Assembly: GCA_030280995.1 (NCBI GenBank)
Contig: JASXTE010000013.1
Span: forward strand, 10,633,001 to 10,697,000
Source: Hemileia vastatrix
Taxonomy: Eukaryota; Basidiomycota; Pucciniomycetes; Pucciniales; Zaghouaniaceae
Reading direction: 5' to 3'
DNA length: 64,000 bases
Positions 1 through 11,319 of this stretch are shown piece after piece (position 1 is the first letter of the stretch; each line of letters begins with the position of its first letter). The position numbers and the translations under genes were made by a program. Below the pieces are notes generated by a model that was not told where the DNA came from, did not search any database, and was given only the letters and a program-made list of their open reading frames with translations.

Positions 1-1170
1 TTTGGGTAAGGGAGTTTCAGCCTAGATATCTCTAGGACTGAGTATTTCTCATACTTAAAATAAGATAACCTTAAGCAAATTAAGCTTATATCTTAAAAAT
101 AAGGTTAAAATAATAATATATATGATTATATTACATATATATAAATTACAGTAGTTTAAATAGCTTATCCATAGCCTAATAATACTTATTAAGGTGTTAA
201 TGTAGTCATAATATACTTATCTTATGTGATATTAAGTAATTATTGACATACATAAGCCTATATGTATACATAAATCTCATATTCAGTGAAATATGCAGAA
301 TAATATGTATATTTAGGTCTATAAATGGGTTTTAGCCTCTGAATAGCCTATAACCTTTATTTTTCTGCTTATTTTAGGTCATATAGACATATCCAGTGGA
401 CTCACAACGCCTAAAGAATCATAAACATCTATTTCAGGCCCATACACTCAGTTTGGACAACTTAATCTGCTTCCTTGGATGGATATTCACGGATTTATGG
501 GTTGGGAGGTCATTTCTGGGTTAATATGGATGCTTGGGGGATGTTATTGGGGGCTTGGAAATTTAGTTTGTTTCCTTTTTATACTTTGGGTTTCATTATA
601 TTCTCTTTGGATGAGTTATTTTACCTGTTTCTTTATGGTATCTGCTTTTATCTGGATTTTCTATTTATGGTATGGGTCTGTGTTATCATTAATTGTGATT
701 GAGGGTCCTTATTGGAGGTCTGGGTGTTGAAACTGCTTGAAGTGGATGCCATGAGGAGGTGATGGGCCCTCAAAGTGCTGTAATTGCTGGGGATAGCAGT
801 GACATCATCTGGATTGAAGGTCTGTGCACTCAAGTGGATTTTGGTATAAGTAAGGGAGGATTTTAGCGGTTATTAGACATCACTTACTTACTAAAATTCA
901 AATAAACATTATAACACAATTATTATCATTTAGAAATATATTATAAAGCCTTTATAAATTGATATTATCTTTATATAAGCTATAACTATATTATATGTAT
1001 CTATTTTCCACCACTAGCACACATTTAAATCCAATTATTGTGAGTTTTATTTGAGTATAACTATTTTATTAGTCTCCCCCTGAGGTTTAATCACTAAATA
1101 ATTTATTAATAAGTAGTAGGACCATTAATAAATACTATTAAATCATACTTATATACTAGATACACTGACA
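1..1170 (-). repeat. R1 repeat copy (LTR-like), inverted
   Basis: The reverse complement of this stretch aligns along its whole length with 13739-14912. Shared blocks include the region around 'GGATATTCAC' near 480 and the 'CCCCCTGAGGTTTAATCACTAAATAATT' type block near 1075 (only part is quoted). The better-preserved copy begins TGTCAG and ends TGACA, as an LTR would. The left end of this copy lies at or beyond the window edge. A hydrophobic open frame at 479-730 is partly shared by the other copy (14226-14543, minus) but has no recognisable domain, so I do not call a gene. Confidence 0.7.
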
Positions 1171-1439
1171 ATGACAATGTAGGAACCAATGAACCACCAA
1201 CCCCCAATCTTCTACCAAATATCACAACCAGCTTCCAAAAAAATTCTTCTAAACAAAAACATCTTCAGCTTGACTATTTCCAGCTCACTCTGGCTAGAGA
1301 TCCATAAGACATTGAGAAAAGAAAAAAACTCATTGAAAAGTTCCAAAGCTAATGCTGAAATCTTGTTTCATCTCTTGATTCTCTTCTGTAATTTAATTCT
1401 TGACTGGAATTTTGATTTAAAAGGAAAAACTTGACCACT

Positions 1440-1820
1440 TTCCAAGACTTCCTTAATGTAGACAACATAAATTAATTCCTCAGTTTAAAGTCTTGGGGGA
1501 CTGAAACCCACCAGTTAATAGTCTTGGTGGACTCAAAACCTAAATAATAAAGACAGAATCAGAGATCAAACTATTAAAGACTCAGAGAAAGAAACTAGAA
1601 TTCTAGGGTAACTGTTCCAAAGATCAGATATCTCATCAATTAGCCCCACACTTGCCTTAACTAAATTCAGAGACTACTCCTTCAGATGCCCTCAGCCAAA
1701 TTGATTCAACACATTATAAGTTTATAGTCCTGAAGGACTCATCCATTGAAAAATCCTTAGTTTAAAGTCTTGGGGGACTATTCAAAATTTTTCAGTTTAA
1801 TGTGTTGATGGAATTTCTAC
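1440..1820 (-). repeat. Short dispersed motif array related to Gy1
   Basis: At least four copies of a motif like CAGTTTAAAGTCTTGGGGGA occur here (near 1480, 1515, 1720 and 1765). Read on the minus strand they match the GGTCCACCAAGACTTTAAAC repeats in the 3' half of Gy1 (44488-44975). This is probably a remnant of the non-coding part of a related Ty3 element. The surrounding 1171-1440 and 1820-2040 show no gene that I can support. Confidence 0.5.
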
Positions 1821-2039
1821 TATTTTTATTGCATATTGACATTTCTACACTTTTATGCATCTTTCCAGTATTCCAAGTTGTCTGTTCAGATCCAACTTCT
1901 TCTATTTAAATATTTCTCTCTTTCTCCAGTTTTCAATCTCATTATGCCTTCCACAGAACTCCCTTGCTTGGTTTCTCCTAAAGATTATTCCTGAAAATTT
2001 TACATTCATATGAAAAGAAGCTGAACATTCACTGCCTCA

Positions 2040-3020
2040 ACTTTGGATGCCACCTCCTACTAAAAGGCCTGTGATCCCTGCAATTCTTGAAAAAGTAAAT
2101 TGCAGAATTAATGGTATCACATTTCTGGAAGTTAAATGTATTTCATGAAAGTATAGTATCAGATAGGGGAAGTATTTTTGATTCTAAGCTGTTAAAGGCT
2201 ATTTATGAGAAACCAGAATTTAAGCCTATTTTGTCAACAGAATTGCACATGAAAGCTGATGGGTAATATGAGATATAGAACAAGGCAATTTAACAATACT
2301 TGTGCCACTTCATTAACTATCAGAGAGAAGATTGGGTGCAGCTGCTACCATTGACTGAATTATCATAAAATAACTAGACACATGCGGCAACTGGAATTAC
2401 AAATTTCTATGCCAACTGTGGATACCAACAAACATTCTCAATTGTTACCCCATTAAGGTTTCAAGTTTCAGAAGCTGAAGAAGAGCTTCAAAAAATATTG
2501 AGTATCCATCAGGAATTAGAAGCAGCTCTCAAATTGTCTTAAAAGTCAATGAGGCGCCACCATGATAAAGGGAAGACTCAACATCAGGTGTTAGAGGTAG
2601 GTGACAAGGTCTGTCTAAGCTCACAATTTATTTCTACATTATGCCCAAGTGCCAAACTAGATCACAGGAAGGTGAGCCCATTTCAAATTAAGTGCAAGAT
2701 ATTTGACTCAGGATACAAGTTGGAACTATCAGTTTCAATGAGACAAGTGCACCCAGCTTTCAATATCTCTTTACTCACAATTCTTAAAGAAGATACAATA
2801 CCAGGGGACTCAAAAGAGCCACCAGAACCAGTCTATGTTTGAAATGAAGAAGATTTTGAAGTAAAACAGTTTATTTCTAAGAAAGTGTACAGGGGAAAGT
2901 TTCAGTGCTTAGTGCACTGGAAAATTTATGGAGTAGGAGATAGGTTTTGGGAGCCAGTAGGGAACTTAGACAATTTCAAGGGGGAGGTGAAAGATTTTGA
3001 GAAGGAGTTCAGGGGGAAGG
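2040..3020 (+). pseudogene. Chromovirus (Ty3/gypsy) pol 3' end with chromodomain
   Basis: Frame 2 encodes the end of a Ty3-type integrase followed by a chromodomain. From about 2290 come NYQREDWVQLLP and then, after stop codons, VGDKVCLSS.....KLDHRKVSPFQI and QVHPAFNISLL, the usual GPY/F-type C-terminal module. After a TGA near 2840 the frame continues with VYRGKFQCLVHWKIYG and FWEPVGNL, the aromatic and WEP core of a chromodomain, which in chromoviruses targets integration to methylated-histone chromatin. Several stops make it non-functional. The upstream integrase, RT and gag are not recognisable here. Confidence 0.75.
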
Positions 3021-3097
3021 AGGGGTAAAAGAGGGGTAAAAGAGGGGTAAAAGAGGGGTAAAAGAGGGGTAAAAGAGGGGTAAAAGAGGGGTTATTG
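3021..3097 (+). repeat. 11-bp tandem repeat (AGGGGTAAAAG)n
   Basis: Six full copies and a partial one of AGGGGTAAAAG run directly off the chromodomain reading frame. The purine-rich run could be an expanded polypurine tract of the chromovirus: the sequence after it starts TGTTATGATTTGGG, which resembles an LTR start. Confidence 0.8.
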
Positions 3098-3600
3098 TTA
3101 TGATTTGGGTTGAGAGGAAAGGAGGAGGAGCGGTATGGAAGCTATGCATGATAAGAGGTAGAAGTAGGGATATCTCATAAGGGATGTTAAATGGGGAAAG
3201 TGCTGTGGAATGCTACCCATTGGACTACTGATTAAGTAATCCAGTTACCTCTTAGTCACTAGTAGCTGTAAACTTTACTTTTGGAAGCCCCAACATAGTC
3301 AGTATTGTTTGTCTCAATTCTATATTAGTATATTCATTCCTGACTTAGGCTAGTGTTAGTGCTAGTAGTAGTCCATCCTCTTAGGTCTTAAAATTTAAGG
3401 ATTTAGGACTGATTTAAAAATTTATTATTAAGAAAAGGAAGGAAATAATAATAGACAAATGTATATTACTATAAATTCAACTACAATCCAAGAAATATTA
3501 TAATTTAATTCTAGGGAATGTTGAATCAAAACCAACACCATTTATATATAAAAATGCACCTTGCATTGACCCTTTTAATAAAAATCATTTCAATATCACA
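3095..3600 (+). other. Possible 3' LTR remnant, otherwise unassigned
   Basis: This non-coding stretch follows the purine tract and begins TGTTATG. It lies where a chromovirus 3' LTR would be, but no second LTR copy is in the window to prove it. No open frame or strong repeat was seen. Confidence 0.3.
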
Positions 3601-3608
3601 GACCTATT

Positions 3609-5030
3609 AGGGGGTGTCAGTTCTGGAAAATCTGCACTTAACTTAAGTGCAGATTTCAAACCAAATCAGCACTTAAATTTTGAAAAGAAGTCACTTATTT
3701 CAAAAATGGGTGTCAGTTCTGACCTCAAATCAGACCTTTTCTTGCTCACATACTTCTCGCCACACATTCCCCTTGTTAGTTTGTGCTTCATAGATCATGT
3801 TCTCACTATTTTTTTTCCAATTGAAACATTGTTATCTGACCAATGGTAAGTTTTTTTTACTTCTTTTTTTCAGTATTTTTTCTTTTTCTCTTTTTCTTCT
3901 TGATCATTTAGGTATGTTTTTTGTTTTAATTTTGGTAAATTTTTCCACCTCTCATGCAACCACTCACACCACTGCCACCACCTTCTCACTCACTACCACT
4001 ACCACCACCTCCACCTCCTCACTCACCACCACCACCACCACCTCGCTCACTACTACTGCCACCTTATTCACTACCACTACCATCACCTCCACCTCCTCAC
4101 TCACTACCACCGCCACCTTCTCACTCACTACCACCACCACCACCTCCTTGCTCACTACCACCACCACCACCACCTCGCTCACTACCACTACTACCACCAC
4201 CACCACTCACATAACCATCACCAGCTTGCTCACCCCCTCAACCAGCTCACCCACCAACACAACCAGCTTTCTCACAACTACAAACACCTTTCTCACCACC
4301 AGATACAGCATCAAGAAAAAGAGAAATGATAATTTCACTATACAACTGTGGAAAAAAGTGCACTAGCCTAATTAACTATCAAAAAATAATAATAATGTAC
4401 TTATAGTTAAGAAAATAGCTGTACATGCTCTATAATTGTAGCTAGGTGAGAGCAAATGAACTTCAGAAGCTTGAGATACTTCTAAAATCCTCTTTTTTTA
4501 AATTTGAAATATACTAAAATATTTGAGACATGAGCAAGCAAATTTGGTGACTTTCTCATTGGTGTTTTGTACATAAGGAGCAAGAAATTTCATTCCTTCC
4601 TTTTTTTATGCAGTTAGTTTTGGGTGTTTGAGATGTTTGGTTGCTTATAAATCAATCATGAGTGAGGGGAAAGGGGTGTAATGAAGAGAGGGAGTGGAGT
4701 GAAATATGGGAGTGAATTAATGAGCAGAGAGGAGTGAGAGGAAGAGGGGAATTGAAAGGGGAGGGGTGATAGGAGCTGCAAGTGGAGAATGTAACAAAAG
4801 GAATGGAGAGGTAGTGGGAGGTGAGAGAGAGGGAGAGTAGTGAGAATTTTGAAACCAGCACTTTTGGTTGAGAAAGTGCGGATTTGAGTGAAATAAGTGA
4901 CTTATTTCATTTTGAAATCCACCAGTGTTGGAACTAGTGTGTTTCGGAGATCCGCACTTAAATAAGTGCGGATTTGGTCAAATTTAAGTGTGGATTTGTA
5001 AGCATGGATTTTCCAGAACTGACACCCCCT
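3609..5030. mobile_element. E1: non-autonomous Harbinger-like element
   Basis: The element is bounded by inverted termini AGGGGGTGTCAGTTCTGG / CCAGAACTGACACCCCCT with a 3-bp target duplication ATT on each side (3606-3608, 5031-5033). The subterminal block with AAGTGCGGATTT-type palindromes is shared with E2 and E3. The interior has no transposase, only a CCACCT-type pyrimidine tract (3950-4270) and a GGAG-type purine tract (4650-4850). It is a deletion derivative of the same family as E3. The 3-bp duplication fits PIF/Harbinger elements, although their usual target is TWA. Confidence 0.85.
3950..4270 (+). repeat. (CAC/ACC)-rich microsatellite
   Basis: Long runs of CAC, ACT and CTC triplets open all three frames and produce Thr-, Pro- and (on the minus strand) Val-rich frames. 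These are compositional artefacts, not genes. Confidence 0.85.
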
Positions 5031-5033
5031 ATT

Positions 5034-5640
5034 ATTATTTGCACATGATCCTACTCACAGAAATTTTAACAACCTTCAGATACAATAACCCACATTGAGA
5101 ATATCAAATCAATCATAGTGCCAATAGTATGTCAATTTGCTTAAATAGATAAGAATAAGCATGTAATTGAAATTAATTAACCAATTTAGATTTAGAAACT
5201 AGAATAAGTGCAGTTGGATAATAAATATGGATTGAGAACACAAAGGAAACAAAGTTGCCAAGAAAATTTTGCTTCTGGCTTCACATATGAATTAAGTTGA
5301 GATAATTATGCCACTGGATTATGGAATTAGTGAGCTGATTTTGCTTCAAGTGTCACACATTCAATGAAAGCAGGGCACTCAGAGACTTAAAATCCACCCC
5401 AGGGAGCTTCTAAACACACAAAACTGCTTCCCTTAGCAATAAATACAGGCTTCATTAATGTGCTTTTGGAAGTCTCACCTGATTGATTCACATACCAAAG
5501 ACTCATCCTCTTCAATCACAAATTGAATGTACCTTTACTTCTTTTCCTATTCCAAAAACTCATGAACATAGTTTAAAAATTTTGAAGTGTTAACATGAAA
5601 CAAGGAGTTGGATTACTTTTTTCTTGGCTGAGACTCTAGA
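5034..5640. other. No gene seen
   Basis: AT-rich DNA between E1 and the LINE remnant. I see no coding frame, repeat or motif that I can support. Confidence 0.5.
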
Positions 5641-6665
5641 TCCCTTTTCTTTTTCCCAATGGTACCAGCCTTCACTTCAATCTATTCTCACTCACCCAGA
5701 ATAACAACCTTCCATTACAACACACATACCACTAATATCAAGTCTCTTCTGCGAAATCACCCCACTTGAAACAGTCTTCTATTCAGAGGGTTCCTTGGTA
5801 CCCTTACATGGGGAAGCCAACACTGCTTAATTCCCTCTCACTGAAGCTATCACTCAATGGCCAATGGGAGCCTCTGAAGGTTACTCTATATTTGAAGCTG
5901 AACTGTTAGGAGTCTTCTTTTCTTTCCAACTGGTCCCTTTCTATTACATGACCAGATGTTTAAATCAAGTTTTCATTTTCCAAGAAAGCCTATCTGTTAT
6001 CCACCACTTGGCCTCTCCCCCAACATTTAAACCTGAAACACATTTTCTCTTATGTATCAGAGCCCATCTTGACTTCCTCTGCCAAAAAATACCACACACT
6101 CTTTTTTTTCTGAATTGTCTCCAGTTCACTTGGGCATCCTGCACCATAAATTTTTTGATTTTCTGGAAAAAAAAATGGCATCTGACTATCAATCAGCTCT
6201 TCTCTTCAGCCCAAAACGTTTCCCCTCTTCCAAATCAGCATCAAGAAAATACCACTGAAAAGTAAACAAATATTTTCTCATTCACCTGCCTCCTGGCTCA
6301 ATTATCAAATGTCTTAGAGGCCTCTATGACCCCATTACTCATTACCTAGCCAGAAATTTTTTTTATGCCATGATAACTCAGTTTTTGACACAACTCAGTT
6401 TGGCCATCTCAGATTCAACATGTAATTATTCAGAATAGAAAATTCTGAGGAAACTACTTGCCCCTACTTTCTTACAAGTTTGAAAGATACAGTGTACCAT
6501 TCCCTCATTGTATGTCCTGCCTTTTCAAAGCCAATATCATTTTTACATGAACATGTTATAAAAGTGAAACTCCCATTCTCCACTAGCACTCTTCTCACCA
6601 ATCATTTTCTTTTTCCAGTCCTTCTTACTTTTTCCTATTCCTCTGGCTGTTTCTGCTTTTTTACA
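5640..6665 (+). pseudogene. LINE (non-LTR) pol 3' end: RNase H and C-terminal motif
   Basis: The frame at 5864-6265 begins with an RNase H-like stretch (EGYSIFEAELLGVFFSF, then QVFIFQESLSVIHHL), matching the E- and D-containing strands of LINE RNase H, although the second acidic residue is lost. Near 6480 the frame DTVYHSLIVCPAFSKP resembles the C-terminal 'ETVxHxLxxCPxF' zinc-knuckle region common in fungal LINEs. Frames are broken between the two parts. The family assignment rests on these short patterns. Confidence 0.55.
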
Positions 6666-7040
6666 TAATTACCTGGCTTAATCATGATACTACCCATAGG
6701 ACTTTGAAATCCCTTTTAGAAGTTTTTTTTTCCCATTTCTATTTTTTTACTTCGTTTCTCATTTTTCCTTTCATCATCTATGTCTATGAACCCTCATGTA
6801 CTTAGTCAATAATCTCAAACACAGTGCACTAGTTTAATGCCTCATTAGGCACACAATATTACAGTAGTATATAAAAAATGTTGGCAGAAAAAGAGGGATA
6901 TTTTTCTACGGAGTGTTTAAAACAAAGGAATATACCAAAAGTTTTGTAGATGCTCTTAGTCACTTTTCCATAACTTTTCTTCTAGCACTTAGTCATTTTT
7001 AGTGATTTGACTTTTCATTCAAGTTGATTTTAAACAATAG
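6666..7040. other. No gene seen
   Basis: AT-rich spacer. Minus-strand translation gives only broken fragments that may continue the copia remnant at 7045. Confidence 0.4.
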
Positions 7041-7044
7041 CTTC

Positions 7045-7290
7045 ATGATCCTTATACTTTTATAAGGTTTCAGACTTGAGTTGAAGGAACTTCATGTGTC
7101 TGTATCTAGTATTTCCATCAAAAATCTGGAAGAAGTAAGATTTGTTGCCTTTAGATTCAGGATTGATAGGTCCACAAAGATCCATATGGATCATGTCCAG
7201 GGGGAGTTCAGGAGTATGAAAGGTAACCAAGAATGGTAGTACATGAGCTTTAGCAAGATTGCAAGTTTTACAAGAAAATTAAGATAAATT
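7045..7290 (-). pseudogene. Ty1/copia integrase fragment
   Basis: The minus strand encodes CKTCNLAKAHVLPF, then LDMIHMDLCGPINPESKGNK and YFFQIFDGNTRY. This is the junction of the GAG-pre-integrase zinc finger and the integrase core, with the first catalytic Asp in HMDLCGP. It is closely similar to the plus-strand copia element at 10700-10860, so it is a relic of the same family in the opposite orientation. Confidence 0.75.
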
Positions 7291-7508
7291 AAAACATGGG
7301 GAAAAAATTTCCATGGTTTAATTGCTTGGATCTCCCTAGTCATTGTGTAGTATTTTTAGTTTTCGGTCTGCTGAGTTGATATTTCCAACAATGTTATAGA
7401 GAGAGTTTCCAATTTAAAGAAAGGTTAAGATTTAGCCATTGGAAGAAAATTTTAACAGATTTTTTTTCTGTTTTTAATTTTTAATTTTCCATTTTCATTT
7501 TTTAAGCT

Positions 7509-7766
7509 TATTAGATTAAAAATGGTTCTGTTCATTAATTACTAAGCATTATTTAGTATTCTATGTACCTATATTCTCTTTTTTTGATTCAGTACCTGAT
7601 TCATATATTGTATGTTGCCCTATTCACTATAAAAGGGAGAGACATTTGTTACTTTTTAACCATCTTGTTTCTCTCTTTTACTCTTTTCTGTTGATTCAGA
7701 CAGTTGACTTCTTTTACTTACTTTTTACCTATTTTTCCTTTATTTACTCATTAACAGTTGTGGTGA
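7509..7766 (+). repeat. Copia 5' LTR, first part
   Basis: Matches 13255-13510 of the 3' LTR almost base for base and begins TATTAGATTAAAAATGG. It stops where the fold-back element begins, inside the CAGTTGTGGTG segment. Confidence 0.85.
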
Positions 7767-8842
7767 TGTAGACAATCCTATAGTACTAGCTATAGGCCTT
7801 GACCAAGGGAGTTGGAGATAAACCAGAGAGAAAATCCCCTGTCCCTTTAAAAAAATATAGTGAGATTTACTTGCTAAAGTAAGTTGGTTCCTGTTTGCTA
7901 AGCCCATTTTCAACACACTTGACTGCTTGATGAGCCAAGAAAGTAGTAACCAGACAGACTACCAGACCAAAGAACTGAAATGTAGACCAATGTCCACACC
8001 AGAGACAGCAAAGATACTTGATGTAGGCTGCAAATCCACACCAGAGACAGAAATAATACTTGCTATAGCTTGCAAGACTATAACAGAGAAAACAGTTGCC
8101 AAAGTTGAGTTAAATGAAGAACTAACCTTGCAACAAACACAGCCAATTGTGGCCAAAAACAGTGAAAACTGAGTGAGGAACAATGATATCACCTCCAGAT
8201 GGTTGTATGATAATTAAAGTTGCCCCAAAACTGTCTTATTCACTATTTACACACAGACCCCTATCTAAGAGCTCATGCACACCCACAAATCTGGCGCCTG
8301 TACCCGCCAAATTGAATAAAAAACCCTCCAGAAGTGCTCCCCAACCTTCTAAAGCAGAGGCGGGTGGGCCGCCCAACGTCAGAGGTGCCGCCTGAAGCGG
8401 CCCGGCCTCCCTGAAGCCAAAAAACCAATAAAAACAACTAATCTACTTAGAAAAATTAGCTACAACTACTAAAACTTTTAAAACAAAGAATTTCACTATA
8501 GCAACATCAAGACATGAAATATAGAGAAAAATTAGCCCTATCCAATGGTACTAAGCACTTAACCATAAGACTTAAGGTTATCCCCTAAAACACAAAAAAA
8601 ATTAAACAGCTATCTTTTATAAATGAAAAATGAGGAAATAACCCCTTAAAACTTAGAATATGAAAAATGTCTTCAAGACATAAAATATAGAGAAAAAACC
8701 GGGGCTATCCAATGATAGTACTCACATACCCGGAATAAAACCAGAACAATACCCAATTCCTTAACAGATGTCAATTAAGACATGCACAAACAGCGCCAAA
8801 TCACACAACAAAGGCCCCTGCCAATGTTGGAAGACCACAGCA
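7767..8842. mobile_element. Fold-back element A (truncated) inside the copia LTR
   Basis: Homologous to the fold-back element at 31426-47973: the same TAGCTATAGGCCTTGACC start, the same internal ACACCAGAGACAG repeats and the same terminus CCAATGTTGGAAGACCAC. Only the interior and the right terminal arm are present; the left arm is missing. A GC-rich pocket at 8345-8410 stands out from the AT-rich surroundings. The open frame at 7927-8172 consists mainly of the internal repeat and is probably not a gene. Confidence 0.75.
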
Positions 8843-9214
8843 GCATATCTTTTATAACTTTTGATTGATCTAACTCTTGACTTATATTCATTTGACTCAG
8901 GTACTTTTTCATATATGTTAGTGTGCTCTTAATGCTGCAATGAATGATCTTGTTTCTCTCTTTTACTCTTTTCTGTTGATTCAGACAGTTGACTTATTTT
9001 ACTTACTTTTTACCTATTCTTTCCTTTATTTACTCATTAAAAGCTGTGGTGGCATATCTTTTATAACTTTTGATTGATCTAACTCTTGACTTATATTCAT
9101 TTGACTCAGGTACTTTTTCATATATTTGTGGTGGCATATCTTTTATAACTTTTGATTAATCTAACTCTCAACTTATATTCATTTGACTCAGGCAATCTAT
9201 AATCAAGTGTAAAA
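8843..9214 (+). repeat. Copia 5' LTR, remaining part with duplicated segments
   Basis: Resumes the LTR at GCATATCTTTTATAAC. An approximately 84-bp unit (TGTGGTGGCATATC to ATATTT) occurs three times here, against two in the 3' LTR, and a second partial LTR segment begins near 8950. The LTR ends GTAAAA directly before the primer site. Confidence 0.8.
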
Positions 9215-9231
9215 GGTTATGGGCCCAGCGC
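9215..9231 (+). promoter_or_regulatory. Primer binding site, initiator tRNA-Met half molecule
   Basis: GGTTATGGGCCCAGCGC abuts the LTR. It is complementary to the anticodon stem-loop of eukaryotic initiator tRNA-Met (GCGCTGGGCCCATAACC), not to a tRNA 3' end. The same kind of internal site is used by Drosophila copia and yeast Ty5, whose primers are half-tRNAs. Confidence 0.85.
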
Positions 9232-9254
9232 TCTACTAATCTTCTAGACTCAAA

Positions 9255-10767
9255 GTGGCATCATCACCTACAAATTCAGAATCTGCTCAGTCTGAATCAT
9301 CAGCTGACACAGTCTCTCGACTTCTCATCTCTACCGCCCCATCCACTCCTGTAATTTGGAACAACATGGAGTCGAATTCATATTCAGAGATCAAAGGAGT
9401 CAAAATCTTAAATAACAAGAATTTTATGACATGGAAAAACCAAATGTTCTATGCCTTAGGAATTCAAAACCTTGATAAATTCTTGAGCAAATCTCTTATC
9501 ACGCCCACTGAACCTACTGCCCTTGAAAACTTTAATTTTTGCAAAAAACAAACCGCCATGATATTAAGAATGTTTTTAGATTTCATAAATCACACCTGTT
9601 TTGTCCACGACAAATCCATCTTTGACCCTGCTGAACTGTGGGAACAAATCCGTGAACACTATGCTTCAACATCTGCTGAAAACTGTGCTAGTGTTATAGC
9701 GGAACCTCTTCAACATTAATTTTGACAATTTGGATATCTCTGTCGCCATCAGGGATTTTTGGTCAACTCTCAAACTATTGAATGAAGTATCTCGTTCATT
9801 ATTTACTGGTGATGTACTCTCTAGGATCATTGCCTTCTACATACTTCACCTAATTCCAGAATCCTATCGGAATGTCTCTCATCTCATTTTCACAAATATA
9901 AAGGTCACTAAGAAAACGCCTTCCATTGAAGAAGTCTTATCTGAACTCAAAAAAGACTATCGACGACGAAAATCTGAACCCTCCAAATCTAGTGTAGCCT
10001 TCAATGTTAAAGTAAAGCAGTTTTGCTCAAATGGAAAGCATAACCCACTTTCTCCTCACACCAAGGCATCATGCTTTCAAATGCATCCTGAAAAAAGGGA
10101 AGAGTTTTACAAGAGGAAAAGGGAACGTGAACAACAAGAAGGAAAATCTTTGGCCCTTCTCTCTCCTATCAACCACACTGCGATTCTTGACAGCGGTGCT
10201 TCCTACACCCTTTTTAATGACAGTAGATTCTTCTCATCACTCCAACCCTCCTCAAAATCTTTGATTACAGCTAATGGTCAGGTCATCCTTTCTCAGGGTT
10301 CAGGAACTGTCGATCTTCTACTCAATCAACAACATTTTCCCATCACTAATGCCTTATTTGTCCCTGAAGTTCAAACAAATCTTATTTTGGCTTCATGGTT
10401 TCTTCATCAGAATTTCTCCATTAAGGGTTGTGGAAACAGTGCCAAAATTTTTGAAAACAACAACAAGTTTTTCATTGAATGCTCCCTTAATGATAATGTT
10501 CTATCACTTCCTCTCACCTTCTCTGGGAATGCCAACTCAATTATTTCGACAAAATCTCTACTCAAACTACATAACGCTTGCAGTCATCCAAACAATGCAA
10601 CTGCTAAACTTATGTATCCCAGCCACAATTTCTCAAATCTAGAATGTATTCCTTGTCTCACCTCAAAGTCTCATCGATTACCATTTTCAGGAAAATTTCC
10701 AAATGCTGATTCAGTTCTTGGTGTAATCCACATGGAACTATGTGGACCGATAACACCCATCTCTTGA
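9255..10767 (+). pseudogene. Copia gag and protease
   Basis: The polyprotein start reads GTG (9255) where an ATG would be expected, before ASSPTNSESAQSES. The frame is +3 to 9719 and then shifts to +1. Features in order: the gag helical region with FMTWKNQMFYALG and LWEQIREHYASTSAEN; the copia-type gag cysteine/histidine module FCSNGKHNP...CFQMHPEKR near 10020-10100; protease active site ILDSGASYTLF near 10185; GAG-pre-integrase with LHNACSHP and CIPCLTSKSHRLPF; and the start of integrase, VIHMELCGP. It stops at TGA 10765-10767, which may derive from CGA or GGA. At least one frameshift and one stop inactivate it. Confidence 0.85.
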
Positions 10768-11319
10768 GGAGGCAGAAAATACTTCCTGCAAATAGTTGAT
10801 GGTTTTTACAGGTATTGTTTCATATACTTTCTTTCTTTAAAATCTGAAACTTTCAATCTCTTCAAGTCTTTCATTAACTTGGCTGAAAACAAAACCGAGA
10901 AGAAAGTAAAAATTGTGGTAACTGACAATGGGGGTGAATTTATTAACAGTTCTTTTGACAACTTATTCAATGAAAAGGGCGTAGAACTGTTGACAACTGC
11001 TCCATACACACCTAAGAAAAATCCATTTGCTGAAAGGGGTAACAGGACATTGGTCGAAAAAGCACAAGCACTTTCATTTACCTGCGGTCTTGATGGTTCA
11101 TGGTGGGGTGAAGCCATAAACACTGCCAACTATTTACTAAATTGCACGCCTTCTTCTTCCATTAACAACAAAACCCCTTTGGAGTTGTGGGACCCAAAAG
11201 TCAAATTTACCTATGGTAAGCTTCATCCATTTGGTTGTAATGTCGTTTACAACATACCTAAGCAAAGGCAAACATCAAAATATAATCCAGTTGGTGAACG
11301 TGGAATTTTTATAGGGTAG
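10768..11319 (+). pseudogene. Copia integrase core
   Basis: Same frame as the upstream protease, after a stop. The core shows VVTDNGGEF (second catalytic Asp), then NPFAERGNRTLVEKA (catalytic Glu) and ELWDPKVKFTYGKLHPFGC, a typical copia integrase C-terminal segment. TAG at 11317-11319 interrupts IG-ADGHHNYKIY and probably derives from TGG. In copia elements integrase lies before RT, as here. Confidence 0.85.

Noticed and set aside
479..730. Hydrophobic frame shared by two R1 copies (479-730 and 14226-14543 minus)
   Set aside because: Partly conserved because the DNA is repeated; ends are not shared and no third copy preserves it.
3797..4366. Thr-rich 189-residue open frame in E1
   Set aside because: It is the CAC/ACT microsatellite of a non-autonomous element, open in several frames, with no non-repetitive domain.
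7927..8172. 81-residue frame in fold-back element A (and 33605-33790 in B)
   Set aside because: Made largely of the internal ACACCAGAGA repeat and not conserved in length between the two copies.
8270..8320. TGGCGCC in fold-back elements as a retroviral-type primer site
   Set aside because: Only seven bases match, no LTRs flank it, and the element has inverted, not direct, arms.
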